This document shows positions 1 through 12,471 of a stretch of DNA of 64,000 bases, piece by piece. Where the stretch lies: NCBI GenBank assembly GCA_963844695.1, contig CAWJPL010000007.1, positions 124,001 to 188,000 of the forward strand, read 5' to 3'. Position 1 is the first letter of the stretch, and every line of letters begins with the position of its first letter. The notes beneath the pieces are model-generated. The model was given only the letters and a program-made list of their open reading frames with translations, searched no databases and was not told where the DNA came from. The position numbers and the translations under genes are program-made. Source of the DNA: RYN-230 sp963844695 (GTDB lineage: Bacteria > Actinomycetota > Actinomycetes > Streptosporangiales > Streptosporangiaceae).

Positions 1-437
1 GCCCCGGCGTCCGCCGGTGGCCAGGCCAGCGGCGGGCCGGGACCGGCCAGCCCGGTCCCGGCCGACCCGGTCCCGGCAGGTCGGGCGCCGGCAGGCCCGG
101 GCCCGGCAGGCCCGGGCCCAGCCAGCCAGGGCCCAGCCAGTCCGGCCTTGCGCAGTCCGTCCAGCCGGACCCGGACCCGCTGGCCCAGCTCGGCCGCGGC
201 CTTCCTGGTGAACGTCAGGCCGAGCACCCGCTCCGGCCGGACCACGCCGTTGGCGACCAGCCAGACCAGCCGGGCCGCCATGGTCTCGCTCTTCCCCGAG
301 CCGGCCCCGGCGATCACCGCCAGCGGCCGCGGCGGTGCCCCGATGACCGCGGCCTGCTCCGCGGTGGGTTCGGGCAGCCCGAGCAGCCGGGCCAGCTGGA
401 CCGGGCTGTAGCGCACCGCGCTGGGGCCGGAGTTCAC
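1..437 (-). CDS. adnB: AdnB, helicase-nuclease subunit of AdnAB, N-terminal part only
   Basis: N-terminus of the lead motor subunit of AdnAB, the ATP-dependent helicase-nuclease that resects DNA double-strand breaks in actinobacteria; the gene runs off the window start. The chosen start is a GTG at 437 that overlaps the adnA stop codon (GTGA), implying translational coupling. About 145 residues are visible. Walker A reads AGAGSGKSET near residues 39-48, and motif Ia reads LTFTRKAA. After about residue 90 the sequence becomes a Gly/Pro/Ala low-complexity stretch with GPGPA-type repeats, which is unusual in the motor domain and may be a linker or an expansion. Identity rests on the superfamily 1 motifs plus position directly after adnA. 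Confidence 0.85.
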   Translation of the reverse strand, partial: MNSGPSAVRYSPVQLARLLGLPEPTAEQAAVIGAPPRPLAVIAGAGSGKSETMAARLVWLVANGVVRPERVLGLTFTRKAAAELGQRVRVRLDGLRKAGLAGPWLAGPGPAGPGPAGARPAGTGSAGTGLAGPGPPLAWPPADAG

Positions 438-3400
438 GGCGTCACCTGAACCCCGTCGGGGTGCACCGGGCAGCAGGTCCGGACCGGGCAGATCCGGCAG
501 CCGGGGTTCACCGTCGCGCCGAACACCGGGCCGGTCATGCCCGCCGCCACCGTCTCGACCAGCCGGGCCGCCCAGCCTGGCTCCGGGTCGTCACCGAGCG
601 CCCGTTGCCGCTGCACCTTGACCTCCGCCTTCAGGCTCGCCCTGCCCACCTGCACCAGCTCGGCACCACCCGGCTCGACCAGGCCGAGCTGCTCGAACGC
701 GCCCAGTAGCACCGCCAGTTGGTAGACACCAAGCTGCGGATTGCGGTCCAGCTCCGCGTCGGCGGGCTTGGACGAGCCGGTCTTCAGGTCCACGATGACG
801 CCGCCGCCGCGGTCGTCACGCTCCAGCCGGTCTACCCGCCCGGTGATCTCCACTTCGCCGATCCGGACCCGAAGGGCCTGCTCCACCGCGACCAGCTCGC
901 GGGGGTTGCCGCGATGCCAGGCCAGGAACCGGGCCACCATGCGGCGCGCGAGCTCCCGCTGCTTGTCGTTGTACCAAGCGCTGCCAAAGTCGAGGTGGTG
1001 CCAGATGTCGTCGATCCGCTCTTCGATCCCCGCGTCCGCGGTGCCCTCGGCGGCCAGCACGGCCGCCGCGTGGATGACGGTCCCCAGATGCCGCAGCACG
1101 TCCGAGGTACCAGCCCCGGCCGCCGACTCGAGCAGCCAGCGCAGCCCGCACTTGCTGAACGACTCGACCTGGGACGGGGACAACTTGATGGTCCCGCCGG
1201 TCAGGGGGCCGGGATCGGACAGCGTGGTCAGCGCGTACCACTGCCGCGGGTGCGCGCCGCGGACCCCGGCCGCGGCGAGCCGGGCCAGCTGGGCCGCGGC
1301 CGCGGCCCGCACCGTCCGCGGCCGGCCCGGGTCGGCCGCTGCGTGGCGCAGCTCGGCGGTCAGCGCGGGCAGCGAGAGCCAGTGCCGGCCAGCCGACGCG
1401 ACCGGCTCGATCTCCACGTCGTCGCCGGCCAGCTCGGCCAGGAACCGGGACGGCCGGTCCTCGCTGTCCTCCGCGCCGGCCGCGGTGACCACCAGGGTGT
1501 GCCTGGCCCGGGTCGCCGCCACGTAGAACAGGCGGCGTTCCTCGTCGAGGAGCTTGGACACCAGCGCCGCGGCCGCCGCGTCACTGGCCCCGGGCGGTCC
1601 GCTCCCAGCCTGGGCGTCCACCGCGTCGACCAGTTCGTCCATGCCGAGCAGCGAGGACCGCATCCGCAGATCGGGCCAGGTGCCCTCCTGCACTCCGGCC
1701 ACCACGACCAGGTCCCATTCCAGGCCCTTGGAGCGGTGCGCAGTGAGGATGCGCACCGCTTCGCCCTCCGGCGCCCGGTCGGCCAGCGTGTCGCCGGGGA
1801 TCTCCTGGCCACCCATGCTCTCCAGGAACAGCGAGGGCGAGCCGGGCGGCAGCCGGGCCGCGAACCGGGACGCCGCGTCGAACAGGGCCACCACCGCGTC
1901 CAGATCCCGGTCGGCCGCGGCGCCGCGCGCTCCCCCGGCGGCGCTCGCCGCCTGCCAGGCCGGGGCGAGCCCGGACGCGTCCCAGATCGCCCAGAGCACG
2001 TCGTAGGCGGGGCCGGGAACTCCATCCGGGGTGGCGGTCCCGGCGGCGGTCCGGCGGGCCGTCTCGAGCAGCGTGGCCACCCGCCGGGCCGCGACGGCCG
2101 GGGGCCCGCCGAGCAGGTTCAGCTGGCGGGGGTCACGCAGCGCGCTGGCCAGCGGCTGATTTCCCGGCGGGAGCCCGGCGGCGACGTCGGCGGCGTGCAG
2201 CGAGCGGCGCAGCCGCCGCAGGCCCACCGCGTCCGTCCCGCCCAGCGGCCCGGTCAGCAGCTCGGCCGCGGCGTCCTCGTCCAGCGCGCCCGGCTGCAGC
2301 GCGCAGCGCAGCAGCGCGAGCAGCGGCCGCGCGCCGGGCTCCGCGGCCAGCGGCAGCTCGTCGCCCGCTACCACCGCGGGGACGCCTCCCGTCGCCAGCG
2401 CCCGGCGCAACAACGGAACCTGGCGGGTGGCCGAGCGCACCAGCACTGCCATGGAGGACCAGGGCACGCCGTCGATCAGATGAGCCCGGCGCAAGGTATC
2501 CGCGATCACGGCCGCTTCCTGGCTGGCACTGGAGGCCACCAGGATCCGGACCGACCCGGGCGCCGCGCCAGCCAGCGGGAGCAGATCCCGGTGGCCGCGG
2601 CCGGCCGGCCCTGACGCCGGTGGCGCCGGGCCGGGCCGCCCTTGGCCCGTCCAGGAGCGACAGGCCAGCCGCGGCGGGCAGCCGGGCCGCCACCCGGCGC
2701 GAGGCGGCGAGCAGCACGGGGCCGCTGCGGCGGCAGGTCCGCAGCGCGATGACGCTGGCCGGGCGATCGTCGGGGGTCCGGAACCGGTCCGGAAAGCGCC
2801 CCATCGCGTGCACGTCGGCGCCGCGGAACGCGTAGATGGACTGGTCCGGGTCACCGACCGCGATGAGCTCGCGGCCGTCCCCGGCCAGCGCGTGCAGCAG
2901 CGCCTCCTGGGCTGGGTCGGTGTCCTGGTACTCGTCCACCAGCACCACGTCGTACGCCTTGCGCTCACGGTCCCGGGTCGCGGCGCGGCTCAGCAGCGCG
3001 GCGGCGATCCGGACGATCTCCGCGTAGTCGTAGGCCGGGACCGGGGCCAGGTCGAAGCGGGCGATGTAGCGGTCCAGGAAGCCGCCCGCCGCCACCCAGT
3101 CGTCCCGGCCGTGCACTCGGCCCAGCCGGGCCAGGCCCTGCCCGTCCAGCCCGCGTTCGGCCGCGCGGAGCAGGAAATCACGCAGCTCGGTGGCGAAGCC
3201 CCGGGTGCCCAAGGCGGCGCGGAGCCGCTCCGGCCAGGGCTCAGCGGCCGCCGGCTCACCGCCGGCCGCCTCCCCGCGGAGCATCCGCCGGACCTCCAGC
3301 AGCTGCTCGGGACCGGACAGCAGGGTGGGCGGGACGTCCCCGGCCAGCACGAACTCCCGCCGGACCAGGGCGTAGGCGTAGCTGTGGAAAGTCAGCGCCA

Positions 3401-3695
3401 GCGGCTGGCGGGTAGTGCGGCGCAGCCGGGTGGTGATGCGCTCCCGCAGTTCCTGCGCGGCCTTGCGGCTGAAGGTCAGGACCAGCACCCGTTCCGGGTC
3501 TATCCGCCGCTCGGTGATCCGCTCCGTCACCGCCTCGACGATCGCGGTGGTCTTGCCCGTGCCCGGGCCGGCCAGGACGAGCAGCGGGCCGCCTGGGTGC
3601 GCCACCACGGCCTGCTGGGCGGCGTCGAGGCGCGGCGGATCGGCCGGCGGCGTGGGCCGGCGGAGCAGCCGGTAGGCGTCCGGGTGGTGGTCCAT
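434..3695 (-). CDS. adnA: AdnA, helicase-nuclease subunit of AdnAB (one apparent frameshift)
   Basis: Partner subunit of AdnB, of about 1,085 residues, close to the family length. Start chosen at ATG 3695 (MDHHPDAY). Walker A is GPGTGKTT near residues 43-50 and motif II is VDEYQDTD. The C-terminal third is a RecB-like nuclease with IVDLKTG as its active-site lysine motif. One Cys (FSKCGL) before the nuclease and a terminal CRICPVRTCC suggest an Fe-S cluster of the AddB/Cas4 kind (inference). The reading frame changes once, at about 2600-2640: upstream the frame ends around LLDGPRAARPG, downstream it resumes at GRGHRDLLPLAG. Both halves are well conserved, so a one-base sequencing indel is likelier than a pseudogene. 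The stop overlaps the adnB start. Confidence 0.85.
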
Positions 3696-3834
3696 CGACC
3701 AGCATTCCAGCAGAGGGCACCGACATCTGCAGTCAGGTTCACCGGGTGTCGGGGCGATTTGTCCGGCAATGGGCGGAAGGATGACTGGAGGTCCGCCGGC
3801 CAGGTACGGGGGCCGGTCCCTTGGCCCGGGCCGG

Positions 3835-4182
3835 CTACGTTCCCTCGCCGGCCCAGCGCGCCCGGCGCATGTCCACCCGGGACGGCGGCCCGGCTGCGGA
3901 AGGGCGCAGCGGGGTCCCCTCGGCGCGGTAGTGCTCAAGCGCGGCCCGCTCGTGCCCGGGCACCAGCGACCCGTCGGCGTGCACCACCCGCCACCACGCT
4001 GCGCTGCCGCCCCACAGGGCCATGACCCGGCCGACCTGGCGGGGTCCGCCCTGTCCCAGGTACTCGGCCACGTCGCCGTAGGACATGACCCGGCCGGGCG
4101 GGATCGAGTCGGTGACGTCCAGCACCCGGCTGGCGAAGTCGGGCAGCTGGCCCGGTTCTTGCCTGCTGGTCTCGCCGGTCAC
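3835..4182 (-). CDS. Alkyltransferase-like protein (ATL, MGMT DNA-binding fold)
   Basis: Small protein (115 residues) with only the DNA-binding domain of O6-alkylguanine-DNA alkyltransferase. The helix-turn-helix part reads SIPPGRVMSYGDVAEYLG. At the usual active-site Pro-Cys-His-Arg position it has AWWRVVHADG: a Trp replaces the alkyl-acceptor Cys. ATL proteins of this kind bind alkylated bases and hand them to excision repair without repairing them (family knowledge). Start is GTG 4182, which overlaps the stop of the upstream protease gene (GTGA), so translation is probably coupled. Followed after 139 bases by adnA. The M. tuberculosis locus also has an MGMT-like gene (Rv3204) next to adnAB, which supports the call. 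Confidence 0.85.
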   Translation of the reverse strand: MTGETSRQEPGQLPDFASRVLDVTDSIPPGRVMSYGDVAEYLGQGGPRQVGRVMALWGGSAAWWRVVHADGSLVPGHERAALEHYRAEGTPLRPSAAGPPSRVDMRRARWAGEGT

Positions 4183-5570
4183 GAGCTGGGGTCGGGCCAG
4201 GACGGCCAGTTGGCTCCCTGGTCCGCAGATCCGACGGCCTGCTCCGCGCTCAGCCCGGTGTCCGGCCGGTCCGGCCACGTGGCGTGGACCCGCGGACCGG
4301 ACCACACCGGCGGGGGCGCCCGGTCCGCCGCGTGATGCCCGCGGGACAGAGACCGCCGCAGGGCCACGAACCGCATCCCGGCCAGGGCGGTCGCGACCAG
4401 GAAAGCGGCAGTGAACAGGCTGGCCAGGACGAGGCCCGTCGGGCCACGCGGCTGGACCGGGTCGGGCGGCACGGCCGCTGCGCCACCGCCGAAGTGCAGC
4501 GTGGTGGCCGCACCCACCTGGCTCCGCGACTGGACAGCCAGCTTCCCGGCGACGGTCAGGGCGGCCGCCGCGTCGACGGTGCCGAATCCGATCTCGTTGT
4601 CGTAGCCGCCGGACGGACGGTTCTGGGTGCTGGAGGTAATGGCCTGCACGACCAGGGCCGGGGCCAGGCCGGGGTACCTGGCCTTGATCAGGGTGGCGAC
4701 CCCCGCCGTCAGCGCACAGGCCGGACTGGTCCCGCTGACCAGCCAGTACTGCCCGTCCCGGCCCTGGGCGGGCACGTTGACCCCGGGCGCGGCGACCTGG
4801 ACGGACAGGTTGTCGCTGGAGAAACGGGCCGCCGAGCCGCTCTGGCTCACCGCGGCCACCCCGAGTACGCCAGGGTAGTCAGCGGGGAACGAGTAGGGGG
4901 CCTGGCCGGTCGTCCTGACCGGGGCCGAGTTGCCTGAGTTGCCGGACGAGGCGACCACGACGATGCCGTGATCGAGAGCGCTCTGCAGGGCCATCCGGAC
5001 CACCGTGCTGGGCTCGCCGTAGCCCAGCGACATGCTGATCACGTTCACCTGGTGCTTGATCGCGTAGGTGATGGCCTGGGCCAGTGCGGCCTGGACCCGG
5101 CTGTCCGACTCGTGCTCATAGGTGGAGTAGCCGGGGTCGTGCCGGTCGGTCACGACCCGGATCGAGAGCACCTTGGCCGCCGGGGCCACGCCTTCGATGC
5201 CGCTGCCGCCACCGTCGTGCCCGTGCCCGGCGATCAGCGAGGCCATCCAGGTGCCGTGCACGCCCCAGTTCGGGTTGCCGGGCGACGTGTGCACGCCGGT
5301 CAGGTCGGGCCCGGTGATCACCGAGCCGGCCAGGTCCGACACGTCCGGGTTGACCCCGCTGTCGATGACGGCGACGGTCGCGCCCTGCCCCCTGGTGGTC
5401 GACCAGGCGGACGGCGCGCTGACCGCGTCGAGGACCCACATCTGCGCGTCGCGCACGGTGTCGGCCCCCGCGGGCGCCGCGGCGGCGGCCGCCGCCACCG
5501 CCACTCCCAGCGAGGCCAGCATGAGCAAGCTGACCACAGCCCGCCGCGGCCACCGGGGGGCGTTCAGCAT
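4179..5570 (-). CDS. Mycosin-like subtilisin-family serine protease, membrane anchored
   Basis: 463-residue S8 peptidase. A signal peptide (about residues 1-36, LLMLASLGVAVAAAAAAA) is followed by the catalytic domain: Asp in VAVIDSGVN, His in GVHGTWMAS, Ser in VSGTSPACALTAG. A single transmembrane helix (GLVLASLFTAAFLVATALAG) and a short Pro-rich tail follow. This is the architecture of mycosins (MycP), the proteases of type VII secretion: outside the membrane and tethered at the C-terminus. No other type VII genes are in the window, so the target is unknown. Start ATG 5570 overlaps the stop of the upstream gene by seven bases; its own stop overlaps the ATL start. A three-gene translationally coupled unit is likely. 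Confidence 0.85.
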   Translation of the reverse strand: MLNAPRWPRRAVVSLLMLASLGVAVAAAAAAAPAGADTVRDAQMWVLDAVSAPSAWSTTRGQGATVAVIDSGVNPDVSDLAGSVITGPDLTGVHTSPGNPNWGVHGTWMASLIAGHGHDGGGSGIEGVAPAAKVLSIRVVTDRHDPGYSTYEHESDSRVQAALAQAITYAIKHQVNVISMSLGYGEPSTVVRMALQSALDHGIVVVASSGNSGNSAPVRTTGQAPYSFPADYPGVLGVAAVSQSGSAARFSSDNLSVQVAAPGVNVPAQGRDGQYWLVSGTSPACALTAGVATLIKARYPGLAPALVVQAITSSTQNRPSGGYDNEIGFGTVDAAAALTVAGKLAVQSRSQVGAATTLHFGGGAAAVPPDPVQPRGPTGLVLASLFTAAFLVATALAGMRFVALRRSLSRGHHAADRAPPPVWSGPRVHATWPDRPDTGLSAEQAVGSADQGANWPSWPDPSS

Positions 5571-6430
5571 GCCGGTCCGCCCGGGCAGGTCGCGGGGGAC
5601 GGCGGCGCGCCGATCCGCGCGCCGATCCAGTCCGAGATCCCGCCCGCGACGCTCAGCATCTCGTCCTTGTCATAGGGATCGGCTGACTCACGGACGCCGT
5701 GCCTGCCGTCCGCGTAGCCGACGGTGGACATGATCAGGTAGGGGCCGGCCGCGGAGGTGTCGGACAGCTGGCGCGCCGCGTCACTGAACGAGGCAGCCTG
5801 CGTGTGGCCGAACGGGACGGTGCGCACCCCGGCGGACGCGGCCCGCCGGGGCAGCGCGCGAAGCGCGTGGCTGGCCTGGCGCGGGCTGGGCAGTACCGCG
5901 ATCCCGACCGTCACCGCGAAGGCTCCGGTCGAGTCCCGGTACGTGGCGCGCAGCACCGTGGTGCAATGCTGCCGGGCCAGCACCGGCCCGGCCTTCGGGC
6001 CGGTCGCGGACGGGCAGGAGGCCGCCGGGGCGATCCCGATACGGGTGGCCGACAGCTGCGCCGGGCTGCCGCTGTCCAGCGCCGCTGCGGGCACCTGGTA
6101 CGGGATGACCGCGGGGAAGATCCGGGCCGCCGGCCAGGTCCGCCAGCGCTTGCCGATCTCCCAGGCGGCGAGCTGCTGCTGCTGTCCCCGGCTGAAGGTG
6201 CGGGGCAGCACGTGCAGCACGACCGAGCCGACGGACGCGCTCAAGCCGACCAGCGCGAGCACGAAGCCCGCCAGGACGAGCCGGTAACGCCGGCGTTCCT
6301 GGCTGGGCGGGGCGGCGTGCGCGCTGCGCACGGGGGCCGTCACCGACGGTGAGGCGTGCGGCGGCTGCTCCGCCGCGCTGGTTCCCTCCGGCGCCGGGTC
6401 GCCGCCGCCACCCGGAGTCGCCGGATGCAT
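5564..6430 (-). CDS. Single-pass membrane protein of unknown function, coupled to the mycosin-like protease
   Basis: About 288 residues from ATG 6430 (MHPATPGGGG); a longer start at 6520 is open but has no better signal. A Pro-rich cytoplasmic N-terminus is followed by one helix (LVLAGFVLALVGLSASVGSV) and then a large extracytoplasmic domain with Cys residues (ASCPSATG, ARQHCTTVL, ATCPGGPAC) that could form disulfides. I do not recognise a named family. The seven-base overlap with the downstream subtilase gene suggests the two products are made together, possibly as substrate, partner or inhibitor; this is inference from context only. Confidence 0.7.
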   Translation of the reverse strand: MHPATPGGGGDPAPEGTSAAEQPPHASPSVTAPVRSAHAAPPSQERRRYRLVLAGFVLALVGLSASVGSVVLHVLPRTFSRGQQQQLAAWEIGKRWRTWPAARIFPAVIPYQVPAAALDSGSPAQLSATRIGIAPAASCPSATGPKAGPVLARQHCTTVLRATYRDSTGAFAVTVGIAVLPSPRQASHALRALPRRAASAGVRTVPFGHTQAASFSDAARQLSDTSAAGPYLIMSTVGYADGRHGVRESADPYDKDEMLSVAGGISDWIGARIGAPPSPATCPGGPAC

Positions 6431-6596
6431 AGCCACACGGGGAATGGTACGGCCTGGCCGTCCCCCGGCACCGGGCGCACGCTGAGGTTGCCCTGATAAC
6501 GACCGGCCATCTGCCCGCACGAGATGACGGGCCGGGCCCGCTCACGCGGGCCCGGCCCGAGATCAGCCTGAGTGCGGGATCAGTACGAGGGCAGGA

Positions 6597-7775
6597 TCAG
6601 TACGAGGGCAGGGACGGGTCGATCGTGGCGACCCAGGACAGCACGCCGCCGCCGACGTGCACCGCGTCGGAGAACCCCGCGTTCTTCACGATGGCCAGGC
6701 ATTCCGCCGACCGGGCCCCGGACTTGCAGTGCAAGACCACCCGCTTGTCCTGCGGGAGGCGCTCCAGGGCGGCCCCGGACAGGAACTCGCCCTTGGGGAT
6801 GAGCACCGAGCCCGGGATCGAGACGATCTCGTACTCGTTGGGCTCACGGACGTCGACCAGGAAGATGTTCTCGTCCGCGTCCTGCATGTCCTTGAGCTGG
6901 CGGGCAGTGATGGTGGATCCGGCCGCGGCCTCCTGGGCCTCCTCAGACACGGCGCCACAGAACTCCTCGTAGTCGATCAGCTCGGTGACCGTCGGGTTCT
7001 TGCCGCAGACCGGGCACTCGGGGTCCTTGCGGACCTTGACCGAGCGGTAGGTCATCTCCAGGGCGTCGTAGATCATCAGGCGGCCGGCCAGCGGCTCGCC
7101 GATCCCGGCGATGAGCTTGATGGCCTCGTTGACCTGGATGGAGCCGATGGAGGCGCAGAGCACGCCCAGCACGCCACCCTCGGCGCAGGACGGGACCATG
7201 CCCGGCGGGGGCGGCTCCGGGTACAGGCAGCGGTAGCAGGGGCCGTACTCGGCCCAGAACACGCTGGCCTGGCCGTCGAAGCGGTAGATGGAACCCCACA
7301 CGTATGGCTTGCCGAGCAAGACGCAGGCGTCGTTGACCAGGTACCGGGTCGCGAAGTTGTCCGTGCCGTCCACGATCAGGTCATAGTCGGCGAAGATCTG
7401 CATCGCGTTGTCGGAGTCGAGGCGCTCCTTGTGCACGATCACGTTCACGTACGGGTTGATCTCGCGGATGCTGTCCCGCGCGGACTCGGCCTTGGACCGG
7501 CCTATGTCGGACTGACCGTGGATGACCTGGCGCTGCAGGTTGGACTCGTCCACCACGTCGAAGTCCACGACGCCCAGCGTGCCCACGCCCGCCGCGGCCA
7601 GGTACAGCAGGGCAGGGGAGCCAAGACCGCCGGCGCCCACACAGAGCACCTTGGCGTTCTTGAGCCGCTTCTGCCCGGTCATCCCGACGTCCGGGATGAT
7701 CAGGTGGCGCGAGTAGCGGCGGACTTCGTCCACGGTCAGCTCAGCAGCCGGTTCGACCAGCGGTGGAAGCGACAA
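6597..7775 (-). CDS. moeZ: MoeZ, adenylyltransferase/sulfurtransferase
   Basis: 392 residues, the length of M. tuberculosis MoeZ as I recall it. It activates the C-terminus of ubiquitin-like sulfur carriers by adenylation and then transfers sulfur, serving molybdenum cofactor, thiamine or cysteine synthesis. N-terminal E1/ThiF domain: nucleotide loop VGAGGLGSP; zinc cysteines CYRC and CPVC; candidate catalytic Cys in GVLCASIG. C-terminal rhodanese domain: active-site loop HCKSGARS. Start chosen as TTG 7775 because a clear AGGAGAG lies five bases upstream and no ATG/GTG sits better. The first gene of the minus-strand run leading to adnAB, with a divergent DUF gene on the other side. Confidence 0.93.
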   Translation of the reverse strand: MSLPPLVEPAAELTVDEVRRYSRHLIIPDVGMTGQKRLKNAKVLCVGAGGLGSPALLYLAAAGVGTLGVVDFDVVDESNLQRQVIHGQSDIGRSKAESARDSIREINPYVNVIVHKERLDSDNAMQIFADYDLIVDGTDNFATRYLVNDACVLLGKPYVWGSIYRFDGQASVFWAEYGPCYRCLYPEPPPPGMVPSCAEGGVLGVLCASIGSIQVNEAIKLIAGIGEPLAGRLMIYDALEMTYRSVKVRKDPECPVCGKNPTVTELIDYEEFCGAVSEEAQEAAAGSTITARQLKDMQDADENIFLVDVREPNEYEIVSIPGSVLIPKGEFLSGAALERLPQDKRVVLHCKSGARSAECLAIVKNAGFSDAVHVGGGVLSWVATIDPSLPSY

Positions 7776-8039
7776 GGCAACTCTCCTGAGACGGCAGGTC
7801 CGGGCTCGGTCCCGATACCCGGCTCTTCCCTGCAACCGAGTCCCGGGCAGGCACATTCCCGCCCGGCAGCGGGCACAGTCTCCCATGGTTCTGCGCGATC
7901 GGCGCAGGCGGAAGAGGGCGCCGGAAATGTCACTGGCGGCCGGTACAACTCAAAGGGTGCGGCGCGGAGCCCGCGGATGGCCCCACCGCCGCGCATCGTC
8001 AGCAGACCCGCGTTTCGTCGCCGATCTCCGGGAGGTCCC

Positions 8040-8708
8040 ATGCCTACTACGCCCTCGCAGCCACCCAGGGGCAGGCCAGGTACCGGGCCGGGCGACGGCC
8101 GGCGCGGGTGCCGCCGCCTGCCCGGACCGCCGCTGCCCGACCCGGACGCGGTCCGCCTGTGCCCCATCCCCGACTCGGCCCCGCCCTACGACGACGAGCT
8201 GTTACCGCCTCCGGCCAGCCGGTCCGCCCCGGCCAGCCAGTCCGCCCCGGCCGGGCCCGCCGCCCAGGCTGGAGGGCGGAACGAGCCCGGCGGACAGCTC
8301 CCGCCCGGCCAGCGGGACCAGCCCGGCGACGAGCAGGTCCCGCCGCCGTCCCCCGGCCGGCTTCCGCCGCGGGACGGCAGCTGGCCAGGCCAGTTCGCGC
8401 AAGTGCTCGTCGAGACGCTGGCCGGATCCCGGCCACCCCGGCAGATGACGACCTGGACTACCGAGCGGACCCGGGCCCGGATTCAGCGGCTGGGACCGAT
8501 GCTCGCGGCCGGCCAGCGACCCCAGCTACGCCGGGTGGTGGCGTTCCGGCCTGCGTCGGGGGTGATCGAGATGACCGTGGTGGTCAGCTTCGGGCCCCGG
8601 GTCCGGGCCCTGGCCGTGCGGCTGGAACACACCCCGCCGCCCCGCGCCCTGCCCGGTCACCAGCCGCGCGGACCCCGCTGGCTGTGTACCGACCTGGAAG
8701 CTGCCTAG
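8040..8708 (+). CDS. Rv-type small protein next to secA (resembles DUF6459)
   Basis: 222 residues, ATG 8040 preceded by GGGAGGT. The first 125 residues are Pro/Gly/Ser-rich and probably disordered. The last 90 form a compact domain (RPPRQMTTWTTERTRARIQR ... VIEMTVVVSFGPRVRALAVR) ending in RWLCTDLEAA. It resembles the actinobacterial family often found beside secA and annotated DUF6459 or Rv-type; that family name is from memory. No catalytic motif is visible and the function is unknown. Transcribed towards secA, with only 61 bases between the two stop codons. Confidence 0.65.
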   Translation: MPTTPSQPPRGRPGTGPGDGRRGCRRLPGPPLPDPDAVRLCPIPDSAPPYDDELLPPPASRSAPASQSAPAGPAAQAGGRNEPGGQLPPGQRDQPGDEQVPPPSPGRLPPRDGSWPGQFAQVLVETLAGSRPPRQMTTWTTERTRARIQRLGPMLAAGQRPQLRRVVAFRPASGVIEMTVVVSFGPRVRALAVRLEHTPPPRALPGHQPRGPRWLCTDLEAA

Positions 8709-8769
8709 GAGCCAGCGGACCAGGGGTGGTGCTGGCTGGCCCGCACGGCCGTGCGGGCCAGCCACGCAC

Positions 8770-11763
<2,994 letters not shown>

Positions 11764-12471
11764 TTCTTGTCGCGCTCCTCGCGGATCGTGGCCGGCTACC
11801 CGGAACCTCGTGGTCGGCTAGCCCTGGCTGGGCTGGCCTTGGGTCGGCTAGCCCTGGGTGGGCTAGCACAGTGCCGGCTAGCACAGTGGCCGGGAACATC
11901 GCCGCCCGTGGCTGCCGGCCAGCGGACTGGCCTGCCGTGTAGCTGCCGGGCGGACGGCTGCCGACCTGCCGGGTGGCGGCCAGTCACGCGGCCCGCCGGG
12001 CGGACGACAGTCAGTGGCGCACCGGTGCCACCCGTCACATGTCATGGTAGGCGAGACACGCAACGAAACCGAGCCGCACGCGAGGACCCCGCCGGAACGT
12101 TGCTGATCTGAGAACGTCACAGCTGCGCCAGGGTTCCCGATCCGGGGAAGCAACGTTCACAATCCGGAAAAGTCGCCCGCAGCACACGGCGCCCGGGGGA
12201 AAGCCGGCCGTGGTGACCGCCGCCTGCGTACCCGGCCCGGGTGCCACCCCGCTACGCTGTCGCGTGCGAGGCGCGCCCGGCCTGGCCCGTGGCGTGTCGA
12301 ACCTGCGTTATAGAACGTGCCCGCCCCCGGTGCGCATTCCGGGGGGCCGGATGCGGACGGGGCGGGGTTTCCCGCCACAATATGTACCAGCGGTGGCAGT
12401 CCCGCCCGGTGTGGCAGCGGTTGCCCGCCCCGGCGGCGACGAACCGGCGGACGAGGAGAGGAGCGGCGCCA
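11764..12471. other. 708-base gene-free region upstream of secA and of a small membrane-protein gene
   Basis: This region should hold the divergent promoters for secA and the 12472 gene. I see no convincing ORF on either strand: the open frames lack ribosome sites and family features. Direct repeats lie at 11812-11888 (listed separately). An AT-richer spot, TTATAGAAC, near 12308 could contribute a -10 element for the plus-strand gene, but no matching -35 is evident. Confidence 0.5.
11812..11888. repeat. Short direct repeats in the secA leader
   Basis: Two copies of a 16-base unit GGTCGGCTAGCCCTGG (11812 and 11842) are followed by two copies of GGCTAGCACAGTG (11861 and 11876). All share the core GGCTAGC. 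They lie 50-125 bases upstream of the secA start, within its likely untranslated leader or promoter. They could be slippage products or a regulatory array; the sequence alone does not decide. Confidence 0.7.

Noticed and set aside
719..2614. 631-codon plus-strand frame opposite adnA
   Set aside because: Shadow frame, Gly/Arg/Gln-rich without domains.
4179..6430. Part of a type VII (ESX) secretion locus
   Set aside because: Only the mycosin-like gene is present; no EccB, EccC, EccD, EccE or WXG100 genes within the window.
6657..8040. Extension of the DUF6459-like gene far upstream (a 683-codon frame)
   Set aside because: It covers moeZ on the other strand; the ATG at 8040 has a good ribosome site and starts the recognisable protein.
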